Part shown: in pieces, positions 26,630 through 35,130 of the stretch
Position numbering within the stretch: position 1 is the stretch's first letter
How the letters are laid out: every line of letters begins with the position of its first letter
Origin: Amycolatopsis japonica
Lineage (GTDB): Bacteria > Actinomycetota > Actinomycetes > Mycobacteriales > Pseudonocardiaceae
Reading direction: 5' to 3'
DNA: 64,000 nt
NCBI RefSeq assembly: GCF_000732925.1
Contig: NZ_CP008953.1
Coordinates: 8,673,001-8,737,000 of the forward strand
Position numbers and translations under genes: made by a program
Notes under the pieces: generated by a model
Database searches by the model: none
Seen by the model: only the letters and a program-made list of their open reading frames with translations
Told to the model about the DNA's origin: nothing

Positions 26630-27642
26630 TTCGTCCCCCAGCAGTTCTCGAGGCCCCACTTGGTGTCCTGGCTTTCGACGCCGGGGATCGGCTTGTCCGT
26701 GATCACCGCGGAACCGGTGTTGACGAACCCGCTCGGCTTCTTCCCGGTCTTGGCGTATTCGACGGCGGCGAGGACGCCCTGCTCGGCCATCTTCTTGGGG
26801 AACTGCATGACCGTCGCGGCGTACTGGCCGTCGCGTACGTTCTTGACGCCTTCGCAGCCGCCGTCGATCGAGCCCATCACGATCTGGTTCACCAGACCGC
26901 GGGCCTGGAGCGCGGCGTAGGTGCCGCGGCCCATCGGCTCGTTCATCGTGTAGACGGCGTTGATGTCGGTGGTGCGCTGCAGCAGGTTTTCGACACCCTG
27001 CTGCGCGAGGCTCTGGTCGCCGTTCGCGGGCGTCTTGCCCTTGATCTCCGGCGACGCGTCGGTGAGCCCGATGCCCTTGAGGAATCCGGTGTGCCGCTGG
27101 GTGTCCACTGTGGACCCGGCGGTGCCGTCCACCATGAACAGCTTCGGCGGCTTGCCGTTCAGGGCGGCCTTGACGTACGCGCCCTGCTGTCGTCCGGCTT
27201 CGAAGTTGTCCGTGGCGAAGGTGGCGTCGACGGCGGTGTCCGGTTCGGTCGCCGTGTCGAGCGCGATGACCAGCACCCCGGCCTTGCGGGCGCGGTCGAT
27301 GGCGTCGAGGACGCCGGTCGAGGAACTCGGCGTGATCAGGATGGTGTTCGCACCCTGCTGCATGAGGTTCTCGATGGCGCGGACCTGACCGTCGTTGTCG
27401 CCGTCGAACTGGCCGGCGAGCGCGCTGAACTCCGCGCCGTTGGCCTCGGCGGCGGCCTTGGCGGCCGCTCTCAGCTCCACGAAGTAGGGATTGGTGTCGG
27501 TCTTGGTGACCAGGCCGACCTTGGCCTTGCCACCGCCGCCTGCGTTCGAGCCGCCACCCCAGTGGCGTTCGACGGTGCACCCGGCCGTGGTCACCGTCAA
27601 GGCGGCGGCCAGGGCGAGCGCGGCGAGACTGCGCTGTCTCAT
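26626..27642 (-). CDS. Sugar-binding lipoprotein of ABC transporter (FrcB-like)
   Basis: 338-residue periplasmic-binding-protein type 1. Signal peptide with lipobox TTAGC makes Cys22 the lipidation site. TKTDTNPYFVELRAAA, QGANTILITPSSSTG and ALDTATEPD are typical of ribose/fructose binding proteins. GGAGGG lies 8 bp before ATG 27642. First gene of the operon, with the LacI operator about 65 bp upstream. Confidence 0.94.
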   Translation of the reverse strand: MRQRSLAALALAAALTVTTAGCTVERHWGGGSNAGGGGKAKVGLVTKTDTNPYFVELRAAAKAAAEANGAEFSALAGQFDGDNDGQVRAIENLMQQGANTILITPSSSTGVLDAIDRARKAGVLVIALDTATEPDTAVDATFATDNFEAGRQQGAYVKAALNGKPPKLFMVDGTAGSTVDTQRHTGFLKGIGLTDASPEIKGKTPANGDQSLAQQGVENLLQRTTDINAVYTMNEPMGRGTYAALQARGLVNQIVMGSIDGGCEGVKNVRDGQYAATVMQFPKKMAEQGVLAAVEYAKTGKKPSGFVNTGSAVITDKPIPGVESQDTKWGLENCWGTK

Positions 27643-27708
27643 GGGGGATGCCCTCCGATTCAAGGCTGTCCGTGATGGACCGGAAGGTAGACAGGGTTAT
27701 GCTCAGTC

Positions 27709-27732
27709 GCAAGCGTTTGCGCAAACGCTTGC
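27709..27732. promoter_or_regulatory. 24-bp perfect LacI-type operator
   Basis: GCAAGCGTTTGC is followed directly by its reverse complement, giving a perfect palindrome with the central CG typical of LacI/GalR operators. It lies between the divergent binding-protein and lacI genes and should control both. Confidence 0.93.
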
Positions 27733-27756
27733 CAGCTGACTTCACGAGGATTGGTA

Positions 27757-28791
27757 ATGCCGCCGTCTCGCTCGTCCCGTCCCACCCAACGCGACATCGC
27801 CGAGCTGGCGGGAGTCTCGATCACCACCGTTTCCCACGTGGTCAACGGGACGAGGGCGGTGGCCGAGGACACCAAGCTGGCGGTGCTGCGCGCGATCGAG
27901 CAGACGGGCTACACCGGCGACGCCATCGCCCGCTCGCTGGTGACCGGCGGGACGCGGTCGATCGGCGTCGCGATCTCGCTGATCGCGAACCCGTACTTCG
28001 CCGTGCTGATCCAGGCGATCGAACGCGAGGCCGCGCTCGCCGGGTACACGGTCTTGCTCGCGGACACGCACGACACCGTCGACACCGAGCGTGAGACCGT
28101 GCGGACGCTGCGTTCGCGCCGGGTGGACGGGTTGCTGATCACGCCGTCGCCGGGCGACGGTTCGGTGATCGGCGAGCTCGTCTCGCTCGACGTCCCGACC
28201 GTGCTCATCGACCGGCTCTCCACGCGCACCGACGTCGACCAGGTCGGCGCGGAGAACATCCAATCGACGTCGGCGCTGACGGCGCATCTGGCGTCGCTCG
28301 GGCATCAGCGGATCGGCATGATCAGCGGCACGGCCGGGCTGAGCACCAGCGAGGAGCGGATCCTCGGCTATCGGCTGGGGCTCGGGCGCTCGGGTTTGAC
28401 CTGGTCGGAGGACCTGGTCGCGTGCGGGCAGTCTTCGCAGGCCGGTGGCGCGCTCGCGCTGAGCACGCTGCTCGCGCTCCCGGAGCCGCCGACGGCGCTC
28501 GTGGTCGCCAACGACACCATGATGGTCGGCGTGCTGCACGAGTTGCGGCGTCGCGGCTTGCGCGCGGGTGTCGACCTGCCGGTGGTGGTCTACGACGACG
28601 TCGAGTGGGCCGATCTGGTCGACCCGCCGCTGACCACGATGGCCCAGCCGATCGAGGAGATAGGCACACAGGCGGTGCGTCTGTTGCTCGCCCGCATCAA
28701 CGATCCCGCACGCAAGGCCCAGACGATGCGGATTCCGCCTACGCTCCGCCATCGTGCGTCCTGCGGATGCGCTCTCGTTCACTCACATTGA
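27757..28791 (+). CDS. LacI family transcriptional regulator
   Basis: 344 residues. N-terminal HTH TQRDIAELAGVSITTVSHVVNG (about 11-32) with the hinge helix following, then a sugar-binding domain with NPYFAVLIQAIE and GYRLGLGRSGL. I start at ATG 27757 (GAGG eight bases upstream) rather than the TTG at 27751. It is divergent from the sugar operon across a perfect operator and is its probable repressor. A paralogue without the HTH follows. Confidence 0.95.
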   Translation: MPPSRSSRPTQRDIAELAGVSITTVSHVVNGTRAVAEDTKLAVLRAIEQTGYTGDAIARSLVTGGTRSIGVAISLIANPYFAVLIQAIEREAALAGYTVLLADTHDTVDTERETVRTLRSRRVDGLLITPSPGDGSVIGELVSLDVPTVLIDRLSTRTDVDQVGAENIQSTSALTAHLASLGHQRIGMISGTAGLSTSEERILGYRLGLGRSGLTWSEDLVACGQSSQAGGALALSTLLALPEPPTALVVANDTMMVGVLHELRRRGLRAGVDLPVVVYDDVEWADLVDPPLTTMAQPIEEIGTQAVRLLLARINDPARKAQTMRIPPTLRHRASCGCALVHSH

Positions 28792-28879
28792 TGATTGTTG
28801 GGAGACTTTCCGGTCTCGCCGCCGAGTGACGCTCCGTCAGCCGTTACCGTCATTCAAGCTCGGATGAAGGCGTGGAGCG

Positions 28880-29749
28880 ATGACCGCATTGTCCCCGGCG
28901 TTACCCCTGTGGGAGGACACCCCTGTCACCCACCGGTTCGGGGTGGCCATGGCGATGCACGCGAACCCGTATTCGGGTGAACTCGTCCGCGCCATCCGCC
29001 GCGCCGCGCGCCGTCACGGCTGCGAGATCACCCTCGCCGACACCGGCGACAGCGTCGCCGAAGAAGCCGCGGTCATCCGCGCGCTGCGGGCGGACCGCGT
29101 CGACGGTGTCCTGCTCGTCCCGGCGGCCGGCGACGAAGCGGTGATCAACGGGCTGGTCCGGATGGGTGTGCCGACCGTGCTCGTCGACCGGATGGCCGGA
29201 CGCAACGACGTCGACCAGGTCGGTTCCGAGAACATCCAGGCCGTGTGCGCGCTCGTGCGGCACCTGGCGGGGCTGCGGCACCGCAAGATCGGCTTCATCT
29301 CCGGCGAAGAGGACGTGACCACCTACGAGGAGCGGGCGCTGGGCTACCGGCTCGGCCTCGGCCGCTCCGGCCTGCGGTGGACGTCGCAGCTGGTCGCGTG
29401 CGGGCGGTCGACCCCCGGCGGCGCGGCCGCCGCGACCGCGAAACTGCTCGACAGCTGGCCGTCGCCGACCGCGCTCGTGGTGGCGAGCGAGGCGATGATG
29501 ATCGGCGTCCAGTACGAGGCGCACCGGCTCGGCATCCGGATCGGGCGCGACCTCGCGATCGTCGGCTACGGCGACATGGAGTGGGCCGGGCAGGTGACCC
29601 CGGCGGTCACCACGATGGCGCAGCCGATCGAGGAGATCGGGCGCAAGGCCGTCGAACTCCTGCTGGCCCGGATCACCGACCCTGAGCGACGACCCGAATC
29701 CGTACGGCTCGCGCCGCGGTTCATCCACCGGCAGTCGTGCGGCTGCTGA
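28880..29749 (+). CDS. LacI-like sugar-sensor domain lacking the HTH
   Basis: 289 residues that align with the upstream LacI from its sensor domain onward: NPYSGELVRAI, RVDGVLLVPAAGD, VDQVGSENIQ, GYRLGLGRSGL and TTMAQPIEEIG are shared. No DNA-binding domain is encoded: an in-frame TGA at 28865 lies just five codons before ATG 28880, and the N-terminal 15-20 residues bear no HTH. There is no signal peptide, so it is cytoplasmic. It may be a duplicate that modulates the full-length LacI by heterodimerising or by binding sugar. Function is inferred. Confidence 0.85.
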   Translation: MTALSPALPLWEDTPVTHRFGVAMAMHANPYSGELVRAIRRAARRHGCEITLADTGDSVAEEAAVIRALRADRVDGVLLVPAAGDEAVINGLVRMGVPTVLVDRMAGRNDVDQVGSENIQAVCALVRHLAGLRHRKIGFISGEEDVTTYEERALGYRLGLGRSGLRWTSQLVACGRSTPGGAAAATAKLLDSWPSPTALVVASEAMMIGVQYEAHRLGIRIGRDLAIVGYGDMEWAGQVTPAVTTMAQPIEEIGRKAVELLLARITDPERRPESVRLAPRFIHRQSCGC

Positions 29750-29796
29750 ATCACAAGTCGCTGGTGAGAAGCCCGCCGCCGGGTGATGATGGCGGC

Positions 29797-30330
29797 ATGA
29801 CCGACCTGTGGACCGTGCACACCGCCGACCTCGAAGCAGGCGTGCTGACGTCGGCACGCGCTCTGCTGGACGACGCTTTCGACGGCGATTTCAGCGACCA
29901 CGACTGGGAAAACGCCCTCGGCGGCATGCACACGCTCGTGTGGGAGGCCGGCGAGCTGATCGGGCACGCGTCGTTGGTCCAGCGGCGGCTCGTGCACGAC
30001 GGCCGGGTCCTCCGCACGGGTTATATCGAGGCGGTCGCCGTCCGGTCGGATCACCGGCGGCGTGGGCACGGCGCCGCGATGATGGACGCGCTGGAGCGGG
30101 TCCTGCGGAAGGCGTACGACCTCGGGGCGCTCTCGGCGTCCGACGAGGCGCTGGAGTTCTACGCGTCGCGGGGCTGGCTGCTGTGGCGCGGGACTTCGTC
30201 GGCCATGACGCCTACGGGTATCGAGGCGACGAAGGAGGAGGACGGGTCGATCCATGTGCTGCCGGTGGGGGTCACGCTGGATCTGGACGGGGAGATCACC
30301 TGCGACTGGCGTTCCGGCGACGTCTGGTGA
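29797..30330 (+). CDS. aac(2'): Aminoglycoside 2'-N-acetyltransferase, AAC(2')-I type
   Basis: 177-residue GNAT enzyme. LGGMH, GYIEAVAVR, the acetyl-CoA loop RRRGHG, YASRGWLLWRG, VLPVGVTLD and the C-terminal CDWRSGDVW match mycobacterial AAC(2')-Ic and Providencia AAC(2')-Ia over the full length. It would acetylate the 2'-amino group of gentamicin- or kanamycin B-type drugs; a housekeeping role in cell-wall sugar acetylation is also discussed for the family. ATG 29797 is preceded by no strong ribosome site. Intrinsic chromosomal location, with no mobile element near. Confidence 0.88.
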   Translation: MTDLWTVHTADLEAGVLTSARALLDDAFDGDFSDHDWENALGGMHTLVWEAGELIGHASLVQRRLVHDGRVLRTGYIEAVAVRSDHRRRGHGAAMMDALERVLRKAYDLGALSASDEALEFYASRGWLLWRGTSSAMTPTGIEATKEEDGSIHVLPVGVTLDLDGEITCDWRSGDVW

Positions 30331-30345
30331 CCCGCGTTTCCTGAC

Positions 30346-30398
30346 GTTGCGAAAGCCACTTTCGCAACGTTGAAGGTTGCGAAAGTGGCTTTCGCAAC
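30346..30398. repeat. 53-bp GTTGCGAAAG hairpin, copy 1 (family A)
   Basis: Each 23-nt arm starts GTTGCGAAAG and ends CTTTCGCAAC, so each is itself nearly palindromic; the loop is GTTGAAG. Copy 2 is at 30566-30618. It lies 15 bp after the aac(2') stop. Confidence 0.88.
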
Positions 30399-30422
30399 CC
30401 CCGCCACCTCCGCCCCATCACC

Positions 30423-30442
30423 GCGTTTAGTCCTCTAAATGC
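30423..30442. repeat. 20-bp B half element
   Basis: GCGTTTAGTCCTCTAAATGC, partner of the inverted copy at 30643-30662. The two B units bracket a family C hairpin and an A hairpin. Confidence 0.8.
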
Positions 30443-30476
30443 GGAAGAGCGGTCGGCTGGCGGCCGTGTCGGCGTA

Positions 30477-30523
30477 GTGAAGGCCTCCTTTCCTACCTTC
30501 AGCGTAGGGAAGGAGGCCTTCAC
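30477..30523. repeat. 47-bp hairpin (family C variant)
   Basis: 20-bp arms starting GTGAAGGCCTCC with one mismatch and a 7-nt loop CTTCAGC. The region 30331-30654 (324 bp) contains only these repeats and no gene. Confidence 0.85.
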
Positions 30524-30565
30524 AACCGCCAGAGCCGCACCACTCGCGGTCTCCGCCTCCCTGAC

Positions 30566-30618
30566 GTTGAGAAAGCCACTTTCGCAACGTTGAAGGTTGC
30601 GAAAGTGGCTTTCGCAAC
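30566..30618. repeat. 53-bp GTTGCGAAAG hairpin, copy 2 (family A)
   Basis: Same as 30346-30398 except one substitution in the left arm (GTTGAGAAAG). Period between copies is 220 bp. Confidence 0.88.
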
Positions 30619-30642
30619 CCCGCTACCTCGGCCTCACCATCC

Positions 30643-30662
30643 GCGTTCAGAGGACTAAATGC
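30643..30662. repeat. 20-bp B half element supplying the GH76 stop codon
   Basis: GCGTTCAGAGGACTAAATGC overlaps the 3' end of the GH76 gene: on the minus strand CGC ATT TAG gives the final Arg-Ile-stop. Confidence 0.85.
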
Positions 30663-31671
30663 GGTGTTCCAGGGTGGCCGCGGCTTCGAGCAGCATCCAC
30701 GCGCTCACCTGGACGGACAGGTCGCGTTCGGGAGCGTCGGCGGCGAGGGGCAGCGAAGGCGCCGGAGTCGCCCAGTCTGCGCTGAAGAGCGGACCGTGCG
30801 GCGTCTCGGTGGCACCCGACCAGCACGCGTCAGCCGACCGGATGACCAGGTCGCGCGCCACCCCGCTCGGCAGCAGCGGCGCCGCGAGCGCCAGGTACCG
30901 GGCGAGGATCCCGCCGAACAGGCCGCCGTCGCCGCCTTCCTGGCCGCGGATCACACCGTTCGGCGCGACGTGTTCCGCGACCGCGTGGATCGTGTGCTCC
31001 ACTCTGTCCATTTCGGACAGTTCAAGGCAGGCGCCGAGGTAAACACCTTGGCAGTACGTGAAAATATGCTTCACCAGTTCGCCACTGCCGACGCGTAGGC
31101 CGTCCCACACCAGCCCGGTTTCCGGGTCGACGAGCCGTTCGGTCATCCAGTCGGCCAAGCCGCGAGCGTGCTGCGCCGAGCCTTCGCGGGCGTGGAAGAT
31201 CGCGGCCGGGCCGTTCGCGGGCGCGTTCTTGAAGTCGTCGCCGACGCGCCACCAGATCCCGCCGCCCGCGTCGTCGGTCCAGCCTTCGCGCAGCCGAGAA
31301 CTGATCGCCTCCAGCCCACCGCGGACGTCCAGCCCGAGATGCCCCACGCGTTGCAGCGCGAGGCCGAGCCAGGCGATGTCGTCGTAGTAGTCGTTGATCC
31401 ACTTGCCGAAGTTGCGCAGCCGCACGGACACCACGAACCGGTCGATCAGCTTCAGCCGATCCGGCGACGGATCCCGCAACTGAGCGTCGACGAGGGTCTC
31501 CAGCAGATGCGCCTGCCACCAGTAGTTCCAGTGCCAATGGACGCGCTGCCCCGTCGAGGGCGGCCAGCCGCTGCGGCCCAGCACGGTCCCCGGCAGCCCC
31601 CACACGCGGCGCAGATGCCGGTCGCGGATCGCGCGCTCGGCGGTCGCGGCCCGGTCGGCGAGAGCAGTCAT
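30655..31671 (-). CDS. Glycoside hydrolase family 76-like protein
   Basis: 338 residues with the (alpha/alpha)6-barrel pattern of GH76 alpha-1,6-mannanases: HWNYWWQAHLLETLVDA, the NDYYDDIAWLGLALQR segment whose adjacent Asp pair is the catalytic motif of the family, GGGIWWR...NAPANGPAAI and YCQGVYLGACLEL. There is no signal peptide, so it is probably cytoplasmic, unlike secreted fungal enzymes. The last two residues and stop come from a B-family repeat. Substrate could be an alpha-mannoside. Confidence 0.85.
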   Translation of the reverse strand: MTALADRAATAERAIRDRHLRRVWGLPGTVLGRSGWPPSTGQRVHWHWNYWWQAHLLETLVDAQLRDPSPDRLKLIDRFVVSVRLRNFGKWINDYYDDIAWLGLALQRVGHLGLDVRGGLEAISSRLREGWTDDAGGGIWWRVGDDFKNAPANGPAAIFHAREGSAQHARGLADWMTERLVDPETGLVWDGLRVGSGELVKHIFTYCQGVYLGACLELSEMDRVEHTIHAVAEHVAPNGVIRGQEGGDGGLFGGILARYLALAAPLLPSGVARDLVIRSADACWSGATETPHGPLFSADWATPAPSLPLAADAPERDLSVQVSAWMLLEAAATLEHRI

Positions 31672-31695
31672 CGGGCCATCATCCCTTGCCCGCTG

Positions 31696-31713
31696 ACATA
31701 CCGCTCAGTATGT
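31696..31713. promoter_or_regulatory. ACATAC-N6-GTATGT palindrome
   Basis: Lies in the 73-bp divergent gap between the GH76 and molybdopterin oxidoreductase genes. The form resembles TetR-type operators (ATACCGCTCAGTAT). Role inferred from position. Confidence 0.5.
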
Positions 31714-31744
31714 TGGGATGATTCCCGGACCCGCGAGGTGCTTC

Positions 31745-33880
31745 ATGACCACGGCGCACGTGACCTGCCCGCTTTGCGAAGCCACCTGCGGTCTGGAGGT
31801 GACGATCGACGAGAAGAGCCTGGTGACCCGGGTTCGGGGCGACAGCGAGGACGTCTTTTCGAAGGGCTACATCTGCCCGAAGGGCGCTTCGCTCGGCGCG
31901 CTGCACCATGACCCGGACAGGCTCACCGCGCCGCTGGTCAAACGGGACGGCGAGTTCGTCGAGGTCACCTGGGACGAAGCGTTCGCCGAGATCGACCGGC
32001 GGCTCCGGCCGATCATCGACGAGCACGGCCGGAACGCCGTCGCGGTCTACGCCGGCAACCCGACGGTGCACAACTCGGCGCTGGTGCTCTACGGCCGCGT
32101 GTTCTTCAAAGCCTTGGGCACCAGGAACTTCTACACCGCGACCACGGTCGACCAGATGCCGAAGCACTTCTCCTCCGGCTACCTGTTCGGCGACCCGCAG
32201 ACCATCCCCGTCGCGGACCTCGACCGCACCGAGCACCTGCTGATCCTGGGCGCGAACCCGTTGGTGTCCAACGGAAGCCTGATGACCGCCCCGGACACCC
32301 GCGGAAAGCTGCGCGGGATCCAGAAACGCGGCGGCAAGATCGTCGTCCTCGATCCGCGCCGCACCCGGACCGCGCAGCTCGCCGACGAGCACCACGCGAT
32401 CCGGCCCGGCACCGACGCCTTGTTCCTGTTCGCGCTGGTCAACGTCCTGTTCGCGGAGAACCGCGTCCGTCCCGGCGAGCACGTCGACGGTGTCGACGAG
32501 GTCCGCGCGCTCGCGGAGCCGTTCACGCCGGAGGCGGTCGCGCCCGCGACCGGGATCGACGCCGCGGAGATCCGCCGTATCGCGCTCGAACTCGCGGACG
32601 CCGAACGCGCCGCGGTGTACGGCCGGATGGGCACCACGACCCAGGCGTACGGCACCATCGCGAGCTGGCTGGTCGACGTCCTCAACACGCTGACCGGCAA
32701 CCTCGATCGCGAAGGCGGCGTGATGTTCCCGCTGCCCGCCCTGTGGCGGCCGCGCCGGTCGTCGCCGTTCACCAGCGGCCGCTGGACGAGCCGGGTGCGC
32801 GGGTATCCCGAGGTGCTCGGCGAACTGCCGGTGGCCACGCTCGCGGACGAGATCGAGACGCCCGGCGAAGGCCAGGTGCGGGCGCTGGTGACCATCAGCG
32901 GCAACCCGGCGCTGAGCACGCCGAACTCCGCGCGGCTCTCGGAAGCGCTGCGGCAGCTGGATTTCATGGTCTCGCTCGACGTGTACCTCAACGAGACCAC
33001 GCGGCACGCCGACGTCATCCTGCCCGGGCCGTCGCCGCTGGAGCGGCCGCATTACGACGTCGCGCTGTACGCGCTCGCCGTGCGCAATGTCGCGAACTGG
33101 ACGCCGCAGACGCTCGAGACGGACATGCCGCAGGAGTGGGTGACCCTGCTGCGGCTGGCCGGGATCGCCGCCGGCCAGGGCCCGGACGTCGACGTCGCCG
33201 CCTTCGACACGATGGTCGCGGGCGAAACGGCGCGACGCACCGGCGTCGATCTCTCGCTGGCCGAAGGTCGTACGGGACCGGCACGGATGATCGATCTGAT
33301 GCTGCGCGGCGGACCGTACGGACTGAGCCTGGCCGACCTCGAAGCCGCCCCGCACGGCATCGACCTCGGCGCGCTCAAGCCGCGGCTGCCCGAAGCGCTC
33401 GCCACCGCGAGCGGGAAGGTCGAATTGGCCCCGGAGGCGATCACGAAGGATGTACCGCGGCTGCGCGCGGAGCTGGACAAGGCGCCCGACGGCGGGCTGC
33501 TGCTGATCGGGCGACGGCATCTGAGCTCGAACAACTCGTGGATGCACAACCTGACGCCGCTGGTGCGCGGTAGGAACCGGTGCACCGTCCAGGTGCATCC
33601 GGACGACGCGTCCCGGCTCGGGCTGACCGACGGCGGGCTCGCATCGGTGACTTCGCGGGCGGGCAAACTCGAAGCGCCGGTGGAGGTCACGGCCGACGTC
33701 CGGCCCGGCGTGGTGAGCATGCCGCACGGCTGGGGGCACGACCTCGACGGAACGCGGACGAAGGTCGCCGCGGCGCACGCCGGGGTCAACTCGAACCTGG
33801 TCGCCGACGAAACCCTGCTCGACGTGCCGTCCGGGAACGCCGTCCTGAACGGGATCCCGGTGGAGGTGGCCCCCGTCTAG
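31745..33880 (+). CDS. Molybdopterin (bis-MGD) oxidoreductase, single subunit
   Basis: 711-residue member of the DMSO-reductase/FdhA family. N-terminal [4Fe-4S] site Cys8, Cys11, Cys15 and Cys44; then the molybdopterin domain with ILGANPLVSNGS and the C-terminal Molydop_binding domain with SNNSWMHN and GVNSNLV. The stretch FYTATTVDQMPKHF, near the usual Cys/SeCys ligand position, has no cysteine. No Tat signal, and no partner subunit is adjacent. GAGGTG precedes ATG 31745. The electron acceptor and substrate are unknown. Confidence 0.9.
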   Translation: MTTAHVTCPLCEATCGLEVTIDEKSLVTRVRGDSEDVFSKGYICPKGASLGALHHDPDRLTAPLVKRDGEFVEVTWDEAFAEIDRRLRPIIDEHGRNAVAVYAGNPTVHNSALVLYGRVFFKALGTRNFYTATTVDQMPKHFSSGYLFGDPQTIPVADLDRTEHLLILGANPLVSNGSLMTAPDTRGKLRGIQKRGGKIVVLDPRRTRTAQLADEHHAIRPGTDALFLFALVNVLFAENRVRPGEHVDGVDEVRALAEPFTPEAVAPATGIDAAEIRRIALELADAERAAVYGRMGTTTQAYGTIASWLVDVLNTLTGNLDREGGVMFPLPALWRPRRSSPFTSGRWTSRVRGYPEVLGELPVATLADEIETPGEGQVRALVTISGNPALSTPNSARLSEALRQLDFMVSLDVYLNETTRHADVILPGPSPLERPHYDVALYALAVRNVANWTPQTLETDMPQEWVTLLRLAGIAAGQGPDVDVAAFDTMVAGETARRTGVDLSLAEGRTGPARMIDLMLRGGPYGLSLADLEAAPHGIDLGALKPRLPEALATASGKVELAPEAITKDVPRLRAELDKAPDGGLLLIGRRHLSSNNSWMHNLTPLVRGRNRCTVQVHPDDASRLGLTDGGLASVTSRAGKLEAPVEVTADVRPGVVSMPHGWGHDLDGTRTKVAAAHAGVNSNLVADETLLDVPSGNAVLNGIPVEVAPV

Positions 33881-33883
33881 CCC

Positions 33884-33945
33884 GCGTTTCGTCCTCTGAA
33901 TGCGGTAGTTGCACGCGCAAGGAGCGCATTCAGAGGACGAAATGC
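33884..33945. repeat. 62-bp B-family inverted repeat
   Basis: 21-nt outer arms starting GCGTTTCGTCCTCTGAATGC with inner palindrome TTGCACGCGCAA. It fills the gap between the convergent molybdopterin and TrmH genes. Confidence 0.9.
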
Positions 33946-33950
33946 GGGGG

Positions 33951-34604
33951 TCACCAGGCTTGGGCGAGATCGGCGTGCTGCCGGACCCAGGCGTGCATGA
34001 CGATCCCGGCGGCGACGCCGGCGTTGATCGAGCGGGTCGTGCCGAACTGCGCGATCGAAACGACCAGCGACGCCGTCTTCTGCGCCTCGGCCGACAACCC
34101 CGGCCCTTCCTGGCCGAACAGCAGGACACACTCGCGCGGCAGTTCGGCGGTCTCGACGGGCTGCGAACCGGGCGTGTTGTCGACGGCGACCACGGCGAGG
34201 CCTTCCGTCGCGGCGAAGGTCAGCAGGCCGTTGACGTCCTCGTGGTGGAGAAGGTGCTGGTAGCGGTCGGTCACCATGGCGCCGCGCCGGTTCCAGCGCC
34301 GCCGCCCGACGATGTGCACCGCCGCCGCGGCGAACGCGTTCGCCGTCCGGACCACGGTGCCGATGTTGTGGTCGTGCTGGAAGTTCTCGATCGCCACGTG
34401 GAACGGATGCCGACGGCCGTCCACATCGGACACGATGGCCTCGCGCCGCCAGTAGCGGTACGGGTCGACGACGTTGCGGCGGTCGCCGTTGGCCAGGAGT
34501 TCCGGGTCGTAGCGCTCGTCCGCGGGCCACTCGCCCTCCCACGGACCGACGCCGACCTCTTCCCGCGCCACCCATTCGGTGGGCCCGGCCTCGTTCTCAG
34601 TCAC
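33951..34604 (-). CDS. TrmH/SpoU family RNA 2'-O-methyltransferase
   Basis: 217-residue SPOUT methyltransferase. The three knot motifs are present: IENFQHDHNIGTVVRTANAF, LLFGQEGPGLS and TTRSINAGVAAGIVMHAW. It would use S-adenosylmethionine to methylate ribose 2'-OH in tRNA or rRNA. GTG 34604 is chosen from homologue length. The TM protein gene at 34619 lies 14 bp upstream in the same direction. Confidence 0.92.
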   Translation of the reverse strand: MTENEAGPTEWVAREEVGVGPWEGEWPADERYDPELLANGDRRNVVDPYRYWRREAIVSDVDGRRHPFHVAIENFQHDHNIGTVVRTANAFAAAAVHIVGRRRWNRRGAMVTDRYQHLLHHEDVNGLLTFAATEGLAVVAVDNTPGSQPVETAELPRECVLLFGQEGPGLSAEAQKTASLVVSIAQFGTTRSINAGVAAGIVMHAWVRQHADLAQAW

Positions 34605-34618
34605 TCGGTGATTGTCAC

Positions 34619-35011
34619 TCAGCCCATGCTGACGCGGTGCGCCGGTGCGTCTCCGTCGTGGTGGCGGTGACGCCAGCGCTGGTACGCGCCGACGTAGGAC
34701 ACGATCACCGTCGCCATCGCGATCACGACGACGACCGGCAGCGACGAACGCGGGAACACGGTGTCGTAGAGGTAGTAGGCGTTGAAGCCGCCGGGCAGGT
34801 CGCCGAGGCCCTGCTGGTGCCGGAAGTAGTTCTCGGCCGCCGTCAGCGGGCAGGGCCACGGGAAGACGTTGACGAGAACACCCCATGCGGCGAAGAACAC
34901 ATGCACGAAGATCACCTTCGGCCACCGCCACGCCAGGAAACCGCCGAATCCTATGAACAACAGTGCGAAAATGTGCACCGCGACTGTCACGTTCGCCAGG
35001 AAACCCGCCAC
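34619..35011 (-). CDS. DUF2784 family membrane protein
   Basis: 130 residues with three or four membrane helices. FIGFGGFLAWRWPKVIFVHV and VFPWPCPLTAAENYFR are the conserved segments of DUF2784. Starts at GTG 35011 after a GGCTTGAGGTG context. Function unknown. Confidence 0.88.
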   Translation of the reverse strand: MAGFLANVTVAVHIFALLFIGFGGFLAWRWPKVIFVHVFFAAWGVLVNVFPWPCPLTAAENYFRHQQGLGDLPGGFNAYYLYDTVFPRSSLPVVVVIAMATVIVSYVGAYQRWRHRHHDGDAPAHRVSMG

Positions 35012-35074
35012 CTCAAGCCCCCTTTCACACCCCTACCAGCGACGTTACCCCTCTCGTCTTGAGAAACGCTCACG

Positions 35075-35116
35075 AAAAAAGGGGCATCCTCCGTTCGCAC
35101 ACGGAGGATGCCCCCT
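35075..35116 (-). terminator. Rho-independent terminator of pyrE
   Basis: On the minus strand a 14-bp GC-rich perfect stem (35114-35101 with 35094-35081, loop of 6) is followed by TTTTTT. It lies about 15 bp after the pyrE stop and is the clearest intrinsic terminator in the window. Confidence 0.92.
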
Positions 35117-35130
35117 TCGGGACGCTTTAC

